Assembly (NCBI GenBank): GCA_963658405.1
Contig: CAVKQI010000038.1
Coordinates: forward strand, 1 to 19,891
Direction: 5' to 3'
DNA length: 19,891 nt
Source of the DNA: CAG-791 sp963658405
Lineage (GTDB): Bacteria > Bacillota > Clostridia > Lachnospirales > Lachnospiraceae
Part shown: in pieces, positions 6,439 to 14,634 of the stretch
Layout: every line of letters begins with the position of its first letter
Numbering within the stretch: position 1 is the stretch's first letter
Position numbers and translations under genes: made by a program
The notes under the pieces: generated by a model
The model's input: only the letters and a program-made list of their open reading frames with translations
Database searches by the model: none
What the model was told of the DNA's origin: nothing

Positions 6439-7226
6439 TGAGAGTAAAATCCAGACTGCCATGGATCTACATGGCCATCATCACGATCCTTACCTATGTG
6501 CCGATCATCCTGACCGTGGTCTATTCCTTTAACGAGTCCAAGCTCACCTCGGTTTGGGCGGGCTTTTCCCTGAAGTGGTACGAGGAACTGCTCCGTGACC
6601 GCGACATCAAGGAGGCGCTTCGCAACAGCCTGGTGCTGGCGGGCCTCTCCTGCCTGGGGGCGGTGGTGATCGGCACCTCCGGCGCCATCGGCATGGACCG
6701 GTGCAAAAATAAGATCAACGGTATTATTTCCTATATCTCGCTGATCCCCATTATGATCCCGGAGATCATCCTGGGCATGGTCTTTCTGGCAGCATTCTCT
6801 CTGATGAATCTGCCCTTCGGCATGCTGACGCTGGTGATCGCCCATACCACTTTCTGTGTCCCCTATGTCTTTATGACAGTGCGGGCGAGACTGGCGGGCA
6901 TGGACCACGCCACGGAGGAGGCGGCCAGAGATCTGGGTGCTTCCGGGATCCGGACATTCTTTGATATCACACTGCCGGCTCTGGTGCCGGCCATCGCATC
7001 GGGCGTGCTGCTTTCCTTTGCCATGTCCTTTGACGATGTGGTCATCAGCATTTTTGTGACGGGAGCAAAAGTCAATACGCTGCCGATTAAAATATACACA
7101 AGAATGAAAACCGGCGTCACGCCGGAGATCAACGCGCTGGCGACAGTGCTGCTGATCATCACCATTGCGATCCTTGTTCTGGCCAATGTGCTGGGCAGGA
7201 AAAGGACGCGCACGGGCAGCGTGTAG
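6438..7226 (+). CDS. potC: Spermidine/putrescine ABC transporter permease PotC
   Basis: 262-residue permease, normal length for PotC. Start and the potB stop share a base (TGATG), a typical re-initiation overlap. Six hydrophobic segments and an EAA loop EAARDLGASG (from about residue 161) place it in the binding-protein-dependent transport permease family. It pairs with PotB. Downstream, potD is separated by 178 bases filled with stem-loops instead of the tight spacing seen within potABC. Confidence 0.93.
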   Translation: MRVKSRLPWIYMAIITILTYVPIILTVVYSFNESKLTSVWAGFSLKWYEELLRDRDIKEALRNSLVLAGLSCLGAVVIGTSGAIGMDRCKNKINGIISYISLIPIMIPEIILGMVFLAAFSLMNLPFGMLTLVIAHTTFCVPYVFMTVRARLAGMDHATEEAARDLGASGIRTFFDITLPALVPAIASGVLLSFAMSFDDVVISIFVTGAKVNTLPIKIYTRMKTGVTPEINALATVLLIITIAILVLANVLGRKRTRTGSV

Positions 7227-7266
7227 ACTCTGCCCGGTCACATCGCAACAAAGCAGAGGAGGCCAA

Positions 7267-7300
7267 TCAAAAGAAATCACCCGATGGTGATTCCTTTTGA
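7267..7300. repeat. Stem-loop 1 of the potC-potD intergenic array
   Basis: Arms of 15 bases (7267-7281 with 7286-7300), one mismatch, CGAT loop. There is no T-run after the stem, so it is not a classical terminator. It may act as an mRNA processing or stability element, or be a palindromic repeat. Confidence 0.6.
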
Positions 7301-7302
7301 TG

Positions 7303-7328
7303 ACAACAAAGCAAAAGCGCTTTGTTGT
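7303..7328. repeat. Stem-loop 2 of the potC-potD intergenic array
   Basis: Perfect 10-bp arms ACAACAAAGC (7303-7312) and GCTTTGTTGT (7319-7328) around a 6-base loop. It starts two bases after stem-loop 1. No U-tract follows. Confidence 0.6.
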
Positions 7329-7338
7329 GTAATCACAT

Positions 7339-7369
7339 CGGAGAATTCGCCTTCGCGAAATTCTCCTCG
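7339..7369. repeat. 31-base hairpin repeat, copy A
   Basis: Third stem-loop of the array: GGAGAATT-CGC pairs with GCG-AATTCTCC around a CTTC loop, with one bulged A on the right arm. The 31 bases are identical to 10873-10903, about 3.5 kb away in another intergenic gap, which marks it as a dispersed palindromic element. Confidence 0.75.
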
Positions 7370-7372
7370 TGC

Positions 7373-7393
7373 TGCCGCAGACGAGCTGCGGCA
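7373..7393 (+). promoter_or_regulatory. Stem-loop directly before the potD ribosome binding site
   Basis: TGCCGCAG (7373-7380) and CTGCGGCA (7386-7393) pair perfectly around ACGAG. The right arm abuts AAGGAGG (7394-7400), the potD Shine-Dalgarno. It could stabilise the 5' end of a processed potD message or tune its translation. Confidence 0.5.
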
Positions 7394-7404
7394 AAGGAGG
7401 AACT

Positions 7405-8574
7405 ATGAAAAAAAAGCATCTGGCACTTGTGCTGACAGCGGCTATGAGCCTTTCCGCAGTCCTGACCGCCTGCGGCAGCAGCACAGCATCCACCGACACA
7501 TCTGCGGAGGAGACATCTGAGGAGAGCACTTCTGCAGAAGAGAGCAGCGAGGACGCTGCTGCAGCAGAGGAGACAGACACAGAGGCTGCAGCGGATCTCT
7601 CCGGCACCGAGCTGAACCTGTATACCTGGGACGGCATGTTCCCCCAGGAAGTCCTGGACGGCTTTGAGGAAAAGACCGGCATCCGCATTAACTATGCAAA
7701 CTTCGACTATGACGAGGATATGCTGGCTAAGTTAGAGGAGACCAAGGGCGGTGACTATGATTTCGTCATCGCCGATGACTACATCATCGATATGGTCCGC
7801 TCTGAGGGACTGGCACAGAAGCTGGATACCTCTAAGATCTCTAACTGGAGCAACATCAATCCGGTATACCAGAGCCAGTTCTATGATCCCGACAACGAGT
7901 ATACCGTACCCTATGGCGCAGGTATTCCGCTGATCGTCTACGATCCGGAACTGGTGAGCATCGACATCAAGGGCTACAAGGATCTGTGGGACGCTTCCTT
8001 AAAGGACAATATCGCCCTGACCGCCAACTACCGTGTGATCGACGGCATCACTCTGATGATGCTGGGCTACTCCATGAATGACGAGGATCTGGACCACATC
8101 CAGGAGGCAGGCGACAAGCTTCTGGAGCTGGCACCCAACGTGCGTGTCATCAATGACAACAATACCCAGGATCTGCTGATCAGCGGTGAAGTAGGTGCAG
8201 CATTCCTGTATACCTCTCAGGTATCCCAGGCCGTTACCCAGCGCCCTGATCTGAAGGTCGTTTATCCGGAAGAGGGTCTCGGCTTCGGTATCATGGCCGG
8301 CTTTATCCCCTCCGATGCACCCAACGCTGATGCTGCTTATGCATTCATCGAGTACCTGCTGGATCCCGAAGTATCCGCGCAGTGCTTTGAGTACACCGGC
8401 TACTACTGCACCAACAAGGCAGCAGACGACTATATCTCCGATGAGATGAAGGATCTGATCGTACTGCCGGATGATGCAGCAGAAGGACAGATCGTCCAGA
8501 ATATCTCCGCAGAGGCAGAGGACAAGCACACCGAGATCTGGAGTGCCTTCAAGAAAGCCTGCGGACAGGAATAG
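7405..8574 (+). CDS. potD: Spermidine/putrescine-binding lipoprotein PotD
   Basis: 389-residue extracellular substrate-binding lipoprotein of the polyamine transporter. The N-terminus is a lipoprotein signal: MKKK, a hydrophobic stretch, then lipobox LTAC with lipidated Cys 23. A low-complexity linker of about 40 residues rich in Ser, Thr, Glu, Asp and Ala follows, then the periplasmic-binding-protein type II fold opening with LNLYTWDGM. The start at 7405 is fixed by AAGGAGG 4 bases upstream; an in-frame codon at 7369 would spoil the signal peptide. It is separated from potC by four stem-loops, possibly to let the binding protein accumulate above the membrane subunits. An intrinsic terminator follows. 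Confidence 0.94.
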   Translation: MKKKHLALVLTAAMSLSAVLTACGSSTASTDTSAEETSEESTSAEESSEDAAAAEETDTEAAADLSGTELNLYTWDGMFPQEVLDGFEEKTGIRINYANFDYDEDMLAKLEETKGGDYDFVIADDYIIDMVRSEGLAQKLDTSKISNWSNINPVYQSQFYDPDNEYTVPYGAGIPLIVYDPELVSIDIKGYKDLWDASLKDNIALTANYRVIDGITLMMLGYSMNDEDLDHIQEAGDKLLELAPNVRVINDNNTQDLLISGEVGAAFLYTSQVSQAVTQRPDLKVVYPEEGLGFGIMAGFIPSDAPNADAAYAFIEYLLDPEVSAQCFEYTGYYCTNKAADDYISDEMKDLIVLPDDAAEGQIVQNISAEAEDKHTEIWSAFKKACGQE

Positions 8575-8618
8575 GCGCCCAAAGAAGGAATTCTGAAAGA
8601 AAATTCTGAATAAAAACG

Positions 8619-8660
8619 CAGAAGCAAGTGTGTGCAGGTAATGCCCTGCAAAAGCTTCTG
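8619..8660. other. Nested stem-loop after potD
   Basis: Outer arms CAGAAGC (8619-8625) and GCTTCTG (8654-8660) enclose inner arms TGCAGG (8633-8638) and CCTGCA (8645-8650). It lies between the potD stop and its terminator and may protect the 3' end of the mRNA. A-rich sequence follows, which rules out termination on the + strand. Confidence 0.4.
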
Positions 8661-8703
8661 AAAAAGAAAAAGAGCACCGATCGTAAGCAGTCGGCGGCTT
8701 CAG

Positions 8704-8734
8704 ACTCCCGGCAGGATGACTGCCGGGAGTTTTT
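8704..8734 (+). terminator. Intrinsic terminator of potABCD
   Basis: An 11-bp GC-rich stem (ACTCCCGGCAG with CTGCCGGGAGT), GATGA loop, then a T-run ending at 8734. It closes the pot operon. Confidence 0.92.
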
Positions 8735-8736
8735 AG

Positions 8737-8765
8737 TTTACGAGGAGAGCAAAAGGGGGTAAAAT
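8737..8765 (+). promoter_or_regulatory. Candidate promoter of the epimerase gene
   Basis: TTTACG (8737-8742), 17-base spacer, TAAAAT (8760-8765). It lies directly after the pot terminator and about 50 bases before the epimerase start, so it is well placed for the first gene of the glycan locus. Confidence 0.5.
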
Positions 8766-8815
8766 GGGGAGAGCAGACGCTGTAAATGAAATGTCGCCTG
8801 CGGAATGGAGTAAAA

Positions 8816-9790
8816 ATGAGCTATAAGGAACTTAAATTCCCTGAGAACAGTGTATTTCTGGTGACCGGCGGTGCGGGCTTTATCGGCAGCAATATCTGTG
8901 AGGCCCTTCTGGATATGGGCTATACCGTCCGCTGCATGGACAATCTGTCCACCGGCAAATATGAGAATATCGAACCCTTCCTGGCCAATCCGAAGTTTAC
9001 TTTCCTGAAGGAGGATATCCGGGATCTGGATGCCTGCATGAAGGCCACCGAGGGCGTGGACTACGTCATGAATGAGGCAGCCTGGGGCAGTGTGCCCCGC
9101 AGCATCGAGATGCCCCTTCTCTATGAGGAGATCAATATCCGCGGCACGCTGAATATGATGGAGGCTTCCAGACAGAACGGCGTAAAGAAGTTCGTCTATG
9201 CTTCCAGCTCTTCCGTCTACGGAGATTCCACAGAGCTTCCCAAGAAGGAAGGCAAGGAGGGTAATGTCCTCTCTCCCTATGCGCTGACCAAGCGCACCGA
9301 TGAGGAGTACGGCAAGCTTTATAAGAAGCTCTACGGCCTGGATACCTACGGCCTTCGCTATTTCAATGTCTTTGGCAGACGGCAGGATCCTCACGGCGCC
9401 TATGCGGCTGTAATTCCCAAGTTCTTAAAGCTGCTGCTGGCAGATGAGCAGCCCACCATCAACGGAGACGGCAGACAGAGCCGTGACTTTACCTATATCG
9501 ACAATGTCATCGAGGGCAATCTCCGGGCATGCCTGGCTTCCTCTGAGGCAGCAGGCACCGCCTACAATATCGGCGCAGGCGGAAGAGAGTACCTGATCGA
9601 TGTCTATCATGCGCTCTGCGATGCACTGGGCAAAAAGATCGAGCCTATCTACGGCCCTGCCAGAGCCGGCGATATCCGGGACAGTAATGCGGACATCACC
9701 AAGGCCAGAGAAAATCTGGGCTATGATCCTTCCTTTGATTTCAAGGCAGGTATCGCTCTGGCCATCGACTGGTACAAAGAGAATCTGTAA
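8816..9790 (+). CDS. NAD-dependent nucleotide-sugar 4-epimerase, WbpP/TviC-like
   Basis: 324-residue extended short-chain dehydrogenase. The Rossmann NAD motif GGAGFIGS lies at about residues 18-25. The catalytic triad region shows SSSSVYGDS and YALTK (YxxxK), and GSVPRS, FNVFGRRQDP and DGRQSRDFTYIDN match the WbpP/TviC branch acting on UDP-GlcNAc or UDP-GlcNAcA rather than plain GalE. The expected reaction is reversible C4 epimerisation giving a UDP-GalNAc-type sugar. The start at 8816 has GGAG 5 bases upstream; the ATG at 8786 lacks one. The gene has its own promoter and terminator, so it may be expressed apart from the transferases downstream. The exact substrate is inferred. Confidence 0.85.
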   Translation: MSYKELKFPENSVFLVTGGAGFIGSNICEALLDMGYTVRCMDNLSTGKYENIEPFLANPKFTFLKEDIRDLDACMKATEGVDYVMNEAAWGSVPRSIEMPLLYEEINIRGTLNMMEASRQNGVKKFVYASSSSVYGDSTELPKKEGKEGNVLSPYALTKRTDEEYGKLYKKLYGLDTYGLRYFNVFGRRQDPHGAYAAVIPKFLKLLLADEQPTINGDGRQSRDFTYIDNVIEGNLRACLASSEAAGTAYNIGAGGREYLIDVYHALCDALGKKIEPIYGPARAGDIRDSNADITKARENLGYDPSFDFKAGIALAIDWYKENL

Positions 9791-9814
9791 TCCATCTGCA
9801 GCCTGTCTGCAGTC

Positions 9815-9844
9815 GAAAATGCCGCTGCGGCGGCATTTTCTTTT
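9815..9844 (+). terminator. Intrinsic terminator after the epimerase
   Basis: Perfect 11-bp stem GAAAATGCCGC with GCGGCATTTTC around TGCG, followed by TTTT. It separates the epimerase from the formyltransferase gene, although partial read-through is possible. Confidence 0.8.
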
Positions 9845-9910
9845 CACGTCTATCGAAGCTGCCTTCACAGCGCAGCGAGGCTGTTTGCAGCGCCTCGGAA
9901 AGGAAAATAC

Positions 9911-10840
9911 ATGCATTACAGGGTCGTGGTGTTTGGCGTCAAGGATACGTCAGAGAATATCATCGAGTTTATACAGAATACGCTGTGCCCGGTGGATCTG
10001 GTCATCACCATTGCGCCCAGCGTGCTGGAGCACAACCAGGTCTCCGGCTTCAAGGGCCTTTCCTTCCTGACGGACCGGTACGGGATCCCGGTCTTTGAGG
10101 CGGACAGCTATTTTTTAAATGACGACAAGACCAATGCCTTTATAGAGGAAAATACCTTCGAGCTGGGCATTGTCATGGGATGGCAGCGTTTGATCCCGAA
10201 AAAGGTGCTGGATGCTTTTTCCAAGGGCATCTACGGCTTCCACGGCAACTGCGGCTACCTGCCCTTCGGCCGGGGACGCTCGCCCCTTAACTGGTCCGTG
10301 ATTTTAGGCGATACCAGATTTAACTTAAATCTCTTCCGTTACGACGAGAAGGCGGACAGTCCCAATGTCTTTGCCACGGAGATGTTCCAGATCAGTGAGC
10401 ACGACGACATCCGGACCGCCCAGTACAAGAATATGATCTGCTCCAAGAATCTGATCAGGCGGCTGATCACCTGCTATCAGCAGGGAGGGGAGATCCCGAT
10501 CCATACCGATTCCAGGGACTTTGATTCCTGGTATCAGAAGCGCACGGCGGCGGACGGAAAGATCGATTTTCACGGCCGCACCAGAGAGATCTATAACCTG
10601 ATCCGTGGCGTGGCAGCGCCTTTCCCGGGCGCCTTCTGCTATGCCGGAGAGGAAAAGGTGACGGTCTGGGAGGCCCATCCCTTTGACGAGATGATCGATT
10701 TTGCCGGCTATGCACCGGGAGAGATCGCGGATGTTTTTGACGGAAAGCTGATCGTTCGCACAGTGGACGGTTCCCTGCGCATCGACCGCTATGAGACAGA
10801 GAGCGGGAGAACGTTGCGGATAGGGGAGATATTAAGGTAA
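9911..10840 (+). CDS. Formyltransferase-family enzyme, probable sugar N-formyltransferase
   Basis: 309-residue protein with the formyl_transferase N domain and a C-terminal domain, like methionyl-tRNA formyltransferase, ArnA and sugar N-formyltransferases. Given its place among glycan genes it most likely moves a formyl group from 10-formyl-tetrahydrofolate to an amino sugar. The core motif is GFHGNCGYLPFGRGRSP (109-125). The catalytic His is probably H111. The Asn of the classical NxH is replaced by Gly at 109, two extra residues lie between His and the LP, and N113 might substitute. ADSPN (148-152) aligns with the classical D-G catalytic segment. The start at 9911 follows AAAGGAAAA. Activity is therefore probable but not certain. 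Confidence 0.75.
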   Translation: MHYRVVVFGVKDTSENIIEFIQNTLCPVDLVITIAPSVLEHNQVSGFKGLSFLTDRYGIPVFEADSYFLNDDKTNAFIEENTFELGIVMGWQRLIPKKVLDAFSKGIYGFHGNCGYLPFGRGRSPLNWSVILGDTRFNLNLFRYDEKADSPNVFATEMFQISEHDDIRTAQYKNMICSKNLIRRLITCYQQGGEIPIHTDSRDFDSWYQKRTAADGKIDFHGRTREIYNLIRGVAAPFPGAFCYAGEEKVTVWEAHPFDEMIDFAGYAPGEIADVFDGKLIVRTVDGSLRIDRYETESGRTLRIGEILR

Positions 10841-10872
10841 AGCCTGAAAGAAATGCCTGATGGTACTCCTTG

Positions 10873-10903
10873 CGGAGAATTCGCCTTCGCGAAATTCTCC
10901 TCG
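10873..10903. repeat. 31-base hairpin repeat, copy B
   Basis: Identical over 31 bases to the hairpin at 7339-7369. Here it lies in the 99-base gap between the formyltransferase and the DUF2334 gene. A small CTCC/GGAG pairing (10867-10877) adds to the structure. No T-run follows. Confidence 0.75.
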
Positions 10904-10939
10904 GCTTTCTCTGTAAAGCAGTGGCATAGAGAGGTAAGT

Positions 10940-11686
10940 ATGAAGATCGCGATCAGAATGGATGACATCACCCCGGATATGGACTGGGAGAAATTTGACC
11001 GGTTCCGGGCTATGATGGAAAAATATCACGTAAAGCCCCTGATCGGCATCGTGCCGGACAATCAGGACCCCAATCTGTCCAGAGATCCGGAGAGAGAGGA
11101 CTTCTGGGAGCAGATGAAGGCACTGCAGGAGCAGGGCTGGATCCTGGCGATGCACGGCTGCCATCATATCTACACCACGCAGAAGGGCGGTCTCTTTCCT
11201 CTTAACTGCTTTTCCGAATTTGCCGGTGTCCCTTACGAGGAGCAGCTGCGGATGGTTCGGGAGGGAAAACGGATCCTGGAAGAACACGGCATCGCCACGG
11301 ACTTTTTCATGGCGCCGGCCCATTCCTATGACGACAATACCTTAAAGGCTCTGCAGGCGGAAGGGTTCACCCGGATGACGGACGGCTTCGGCCAACGCCC
11401 CTACCTTTACAGGGGGATGACCTTTTATCCCATCTCCTTCCGGATGGAGCGCACCCTGCAGCAAAAGGAGGGTGCCTCTACCCTGGTGGTGCATGCCAAC
11501 ACCATGACAGAGAAGGACTTCGCAAAGTATGAGCAGATCTTTCAGACCCAGGAATTGCTGCCCTATCCGGAATATATCTACATGCAGGCAGAAAAGAGAG
11601 GCTTTTGGGGGCATCTGAAGGAATACGGGATGGCCACAGTCAAAAGACTTCTGGTGGCCCGGATGGCAAAGAAGGCGGGAAAATAA
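10940..11686 (+). CDS. DUF2334 / polysaccharide-deacetylase-like protein
   Basis: 248-residue protein of the DUF2334 group in the carbohydrate esterase 4-like (NodB-like) superfamily. Visible metal-site residues are DD (8-9, within RMDDITP), HGCHH (72-76) and APAHSYD (125-131). Such proteins are predicted metal-dependent N-deacetylases of amino sugars. It has no signal peptide, so it would act in the cytoplasm on a nucleotide sugar or lipid-linked intermediate. The start at 10940 has GAGG just upstream; upstream codons in the frame cover the hairpin repeat and are rejected. The stop lies 2 bases before the next gene, implying co-transcription. An N-deacetylase would supply the free amine needed by the neighbouring formyltransferase; this link is inference. 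Confidence 0.75.
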   Translation: MKIAIRMDDITPDMDWEKFDRFRAMMEKYHVKPLIGIVPDNQDPNLSRDPEREDFWEQMKALQEQGWILAMHGCHHIYTTQKGGLFPLNCFSEFAGVPYEEQLRMVREGKRILEEHGIATDFFMAPAHSYDDNTLKALQAEGFTRMTDGFGQRPYLYRGMTFYPISFRMERTLQQKEGASTLVVHANTMTEKDFAKYEQIFQTQELLPYPEYIYMQAEKRGFWGHLKEYGMATVKRLLVARMAKKAGK

Positions 11687-11688
11687 GA

Positions 11689-14466
11689 ATGTGTGCCGCA
11701 GGCACCTGCAAAATGGGAAATTACATGGAAAATACGGCAAGACAGGAAAACCGAAAACCGGAAAAAGAACATACAGGAACCGCCGGGCAGCCTATCCGCA
11801 TCCTGCATGTCCTGGGGGTATTGAATATGGGCGGCGCCGAGAGCCGCATCATGGATCTGTACCGGCATATCGACAGGCAGCAGGTGCAGTTTGATTTTCT
11901 GGTGCATACCACTCCGGCGAAGGGTGCAGGCGAGGACAGCTCAGAGGCTCTGATGGCCGGGCGTGCTAAGGAGTATTTTGACGACGAAGTCCGGGCGCTG
12001 GGGGGAGAGATCTATGCCCTTCCCCGGTTTAACGGGCGAAATCTCGGAGCCTACAGGAAGGCTGTGCAGCGCTTCTTTGCCTCTCACAGCGGATGGGCGG
12101 CCGTGGAGGGCCATATGACCAGCACCGCCTCCATCTACCTGCCCATCGCAAAGGCAAACGGCATTCCGGCCACCATTTCCCATGTGCGAAGTGCCGGTGT
12201 GGATGCGGGCCTTAAGGGACTGGCCACCAGAGCACTGCGGGCACCGCTTTCTCACCGGGCCGATCATCTGCTGGCCTGCTCCGTGGAGTCGGGGATCAGT
12301 GCCTACGGACAGAAGGTCTCAGACAGTGGCAGAGTGCGGGTGATCCCCAATGCCCTGGAGATCCACAGCTATGCCTTTGAACCGCAGATCAGAGCGCAGA
12401 TCCGAAGAGAATACGGAATCCCCGAAGATGCCGTGGTCCTGGGTCATGTGGGACGCTTTGATGCCATGAAAAATCATGGCTTTCTGGTACAGCTCCTGGA
12501 AGAGCTGACAAAGCAGACCGCGCAGGCAAATGGAAAGACAGATTTTTGCCTGCTCTTCGTGGGAAAGGGAAAACTCGAAGAAGAAATAAGAAATCAGCTG
12601 GCACAGAAAGGTCTTTCGGAAAAGGCTGTCTTTGCCGGACAGTGCCCCAGAGAGCAAACGGCCAGACTTTATCAGGCGATGGACCTTTTCTGCTTCCCTT
12701 CTCTGTATGAAGGGGTGCCGGGCACCGTTATCGAGGCACAGGCCGCGGGTCTTCCCTGCCTGATCTCCGACCGCATCACCAAAGAGGTATGCATCACGGA
12801 GGCAGTGGAGAGCCTGCCGCTAGAGAGTGCGAAGTGGGCAGAGAGAATCCTGCAGCTGTGCGCGGAATCAGGCAGAGAGACCGGTTCCGATACAGTGATC
12901 TCTGCATTTTTGGAAACGAAAGGAATGCAGGAAGAGTGTGAAGAGCAAAAAAGCCAGGAAGAGCAGGAAGCAAAAGCAGGAGAGAGTAAGGCCGAAGCAG
13001 AGGAAAGAATAAGAGCCGCGCGCTCCGCAGCTGCCCTGGAAGCGCTGGGCCAGGCTGGCTTTGATATCCGCAGACAGGCGCGGCAGATGCAGAGATGGTA
13101 CCAGCATCTGACGGACCCTAAGCTCATGCTCCTGACTCCCATGCTGCACCAGGGAGGATTCGAGCGGGTCTGCGTCAAGACCGCCAGACTGCTGGAGCCC
13201 TATTGCCAGTGCACCATCGTGATCTTTGACGATGCGGATATCGCCTACGACATCACCGGACTGCAGGTGATCAACCTGCACCTGGGCGCAAAGCCCGGCA
13301 AAGCAGCCAAGATCCTGAATCTGTACAAAAGGGTCAGGACACTCAAAAAGCTGAAGAAGGAGATGGGCATTGACATCGCCTACAGCTTCGGGCAGACCGC
13401 CAATCTGACCAACTGCTATGCCAATACCACAGGCCGCACCATCACCGGCATCCGCAGCTATCTGGATCTGGACAATCCCTCCAAGATCCGGCTGTTCTGC
13501 CAGAGGTCCGATGCGGTGGCGTGCTGCTCGGCAGAGATCGAGCAGGTGCTTCGTCAGGAATATCACTGCGAAAACACATTTACCCTGTATAATCCCATCG
13601 CGGATCCGCTGGCGCAGGCAGATACCATCCGGGAAAAAGCGACTGCGTCCGGTGCAGCAGACATTGCCCCGGCCGGAGAAACGGATTATGGCCTGCCGGA
13701 AGAGACGGCGAGCGCCCTTCGCCGTTTTCTGGACAGCCATGATCCCCTGATCATGAGCATGGGCAGAGAGGACGATGTAAAGGGCTTCTGGCATCTGGTG
13801 AAGGCCTTTTCCCTGCTGGAGGAGACTGCAGTGACCGGAAAAGAGAAAACCGGACAGGTATCCGCCGGAAAGCGTCCCGGTCTGGTCCTCATCGGCGAGG
13901 GGGACTTTGCGGAGTATAAAAAGCTGGCCGCTGATCTGCACAGAGCAGAGGACGTGTTCTGCACCGGCGTCAGCACTGATCCCTCCGCCATCCTGCAGCA
14001 TGCCGGACTCTATGTCTTAAGCTCCATTCACGAGGGCTTCCCCAATGCCCTGCTGGAGGCTATGGCACTGGGCGTACCGGTGATCGCCGCAGACTGCAAG
14101 ACGGGACCCAGAGAGATCCTGGCGCCTGCTGCCATTGCCGCAGCGCAGGAAGAGGAGAAGGATGCCGGCGCAAAGAAGACCGGGCAAGCCGCAGCAGACG
14201 AAGAAAAGAAGCAGAGCGAAGACGGGGCAGAAGATGGAAAGTGTCCTGCAGGAGAGTACGGCATCCTGCTGCCGCCTCTTTCCGAACAGAAAGACCTTTC
14301 CGCAGCCAATATTCCCGCAGAGGACAGAGGGCTGGCGGAAAAGATGCAGGCCCTGCTGACAGATGACAGGTCCCGGGAGAAATACAGCGCCCTGGCAAAA
14401 AAGAGGGCAGCGGATTTTGCCGAAAGAGCCTATACCGAGGCCTGTCGGCAATATTTTGGATTATAA
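11689..14466 (+). CDS. Bifunctional double GT4 glycosyltransferase
   Basis: 925-residue protein with two complete GT4-family glycosyltransferases in one frame. Domain 1 (about 37-475) has IRILHVL and MGGAES near its start, and the donor-site EX7E motif YEGVPGTVIEAQ at about 341-349. Its sequence resembles EpsF-type exopolysaccharide transferases. Domain 2 (about 476-925) starts at LMLLTPMLHQGGFERV, with EX7E in HEGFPNALLEAM at about 782-790. Both are interrupted in the C-terminal half by charged low-complexity inserts rich in Glu, Lys and Ala (about 412-447 and 815-857), absent from ordinary GT4s. The start at 11689 has AAGGCGG 9 bases upstream; ATGs at 11713 and 11725 are also possible. It probably adds two consecutive sugars to a lipid-linked intermediate at the cytoplasmic membrane face. 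Confidence 0.87.
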   Translation: MCAAGTCKMGNYMENTARQENRKPEKEHTGTAGQPIRILHVLGVLNMGGAESRIMDLYRHIDRQQVQFDFLVHTTPAKGAGEDSSEALMAGRAKEYFDDEVRALGGEIYALPRFNGRNLGAYRKAVQRFFASHSGWAAVEGHMTSTASIYLPIAKANGIPATISHVRSAGVDAGLKGLATRALRAPLSHRADHLLACSVESGISAYGQKVSDSGRVRVIPNALEIHSYAFEPQIRAQIRREYGIPEDAVVLGHVGRFDAMKNHGFLVQLLEELTKQTAQANGKTDFCLLFVGKGKLEEEIRNQLAQKGLSEKAVFAGQCPREQTARLYQAMDLFCFPSLYEGVPGTVIEAQAAGLPCLISDRITKEVCITEAVESLPLESAKWAERILQLCAESGRETGSDTVISAFLETKGMQEECEEQKSQEEQEAKAGESKAEAEERIRAARSAAALEALGQAGFDIRRQARQMQRWYQHLTDPKLMLLTPMLHQGGFERVCVKTARLLEPYCQCTIVIFDDADIAYDITGLQVINLHLGAKPGKAAKILNLYKRVRTLKKLKKEMGIDIAYSFGQTANLTNCYANTTGRTITGIRSYLDLDNPSKIRLFCQRSDAVACCSAEIEQVLRQEYHCENTFTLYNPIADPLAQADTIREKATASGAADIAPAGETDYGLPEETASALRRFLDSHDPLIMSMGREDDVKGFWHLVKAFSLLEETAVTGKEKTGQVSAGKRPGLVLIGEGDFAEYKKLAADLHRAEDVFCTGVSTDPSAILQHAGLYVLSSIHEGFPNALLEAMALGVPVIAADCKTGPREILAPAAIAAAQEEEKDAGAKKTGQAAADEEKKQSEDGAEDGKCPAGEYGILLPPLSEQKDLSAANIPAEDRGLAEKMQALLTDDRSREKYSALAKKRAADFAERAYTEACRQYFGL

Positions 14467-14634
14467 ATCTGTCTGACACCTGCCGGCTTTCACAAGGGAG
14501 TGCACGGCAAAAACTTACAGGCGGTTCAGGGTGGGAAGGACTTCTGCGCGGCTTACAGTCGCATTTGGAAGGAAGCGCAGCCTGATGCTGCATAGAAACG
14601 TAACAGACAGTAGACAAGAGCAGAGGAGAGCACT
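14467..14634. other. 168-base intergenic gap within the glycan locus
   Basis: No terminator, good promoter or conserved structure was recognised here. The similar short words CTTACAGGCG and CTTACAGTCG occur about 45 bases apart. The AGAGGAGAG ribosome binding site of the next gene lies at its end. Confidence 0.4.

Noticed and set aside
7267..7393. CRISPR-like array suggested by repeated palindromes
   Set aside because: The four stem-loops have different sequences and irregular spacing, and there are no direct repeats with spacers or cas genes.
6159..7688. 509-codon open frame on the - strand across potB, potC and potD
   Set aside because: It is antisense to three well-supported pot genes, rich in His, Gln and Arg as expected of an antisense shadow of GC-rich genes, and has no recognisable domain.
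12868..14001. 377-codon open frame on the - strand inside the double glycosyltransferase
   Set aside because: It is a complementary-strand shadow of a clear GT4 coding region, without a ribosome binding site or family motifs.
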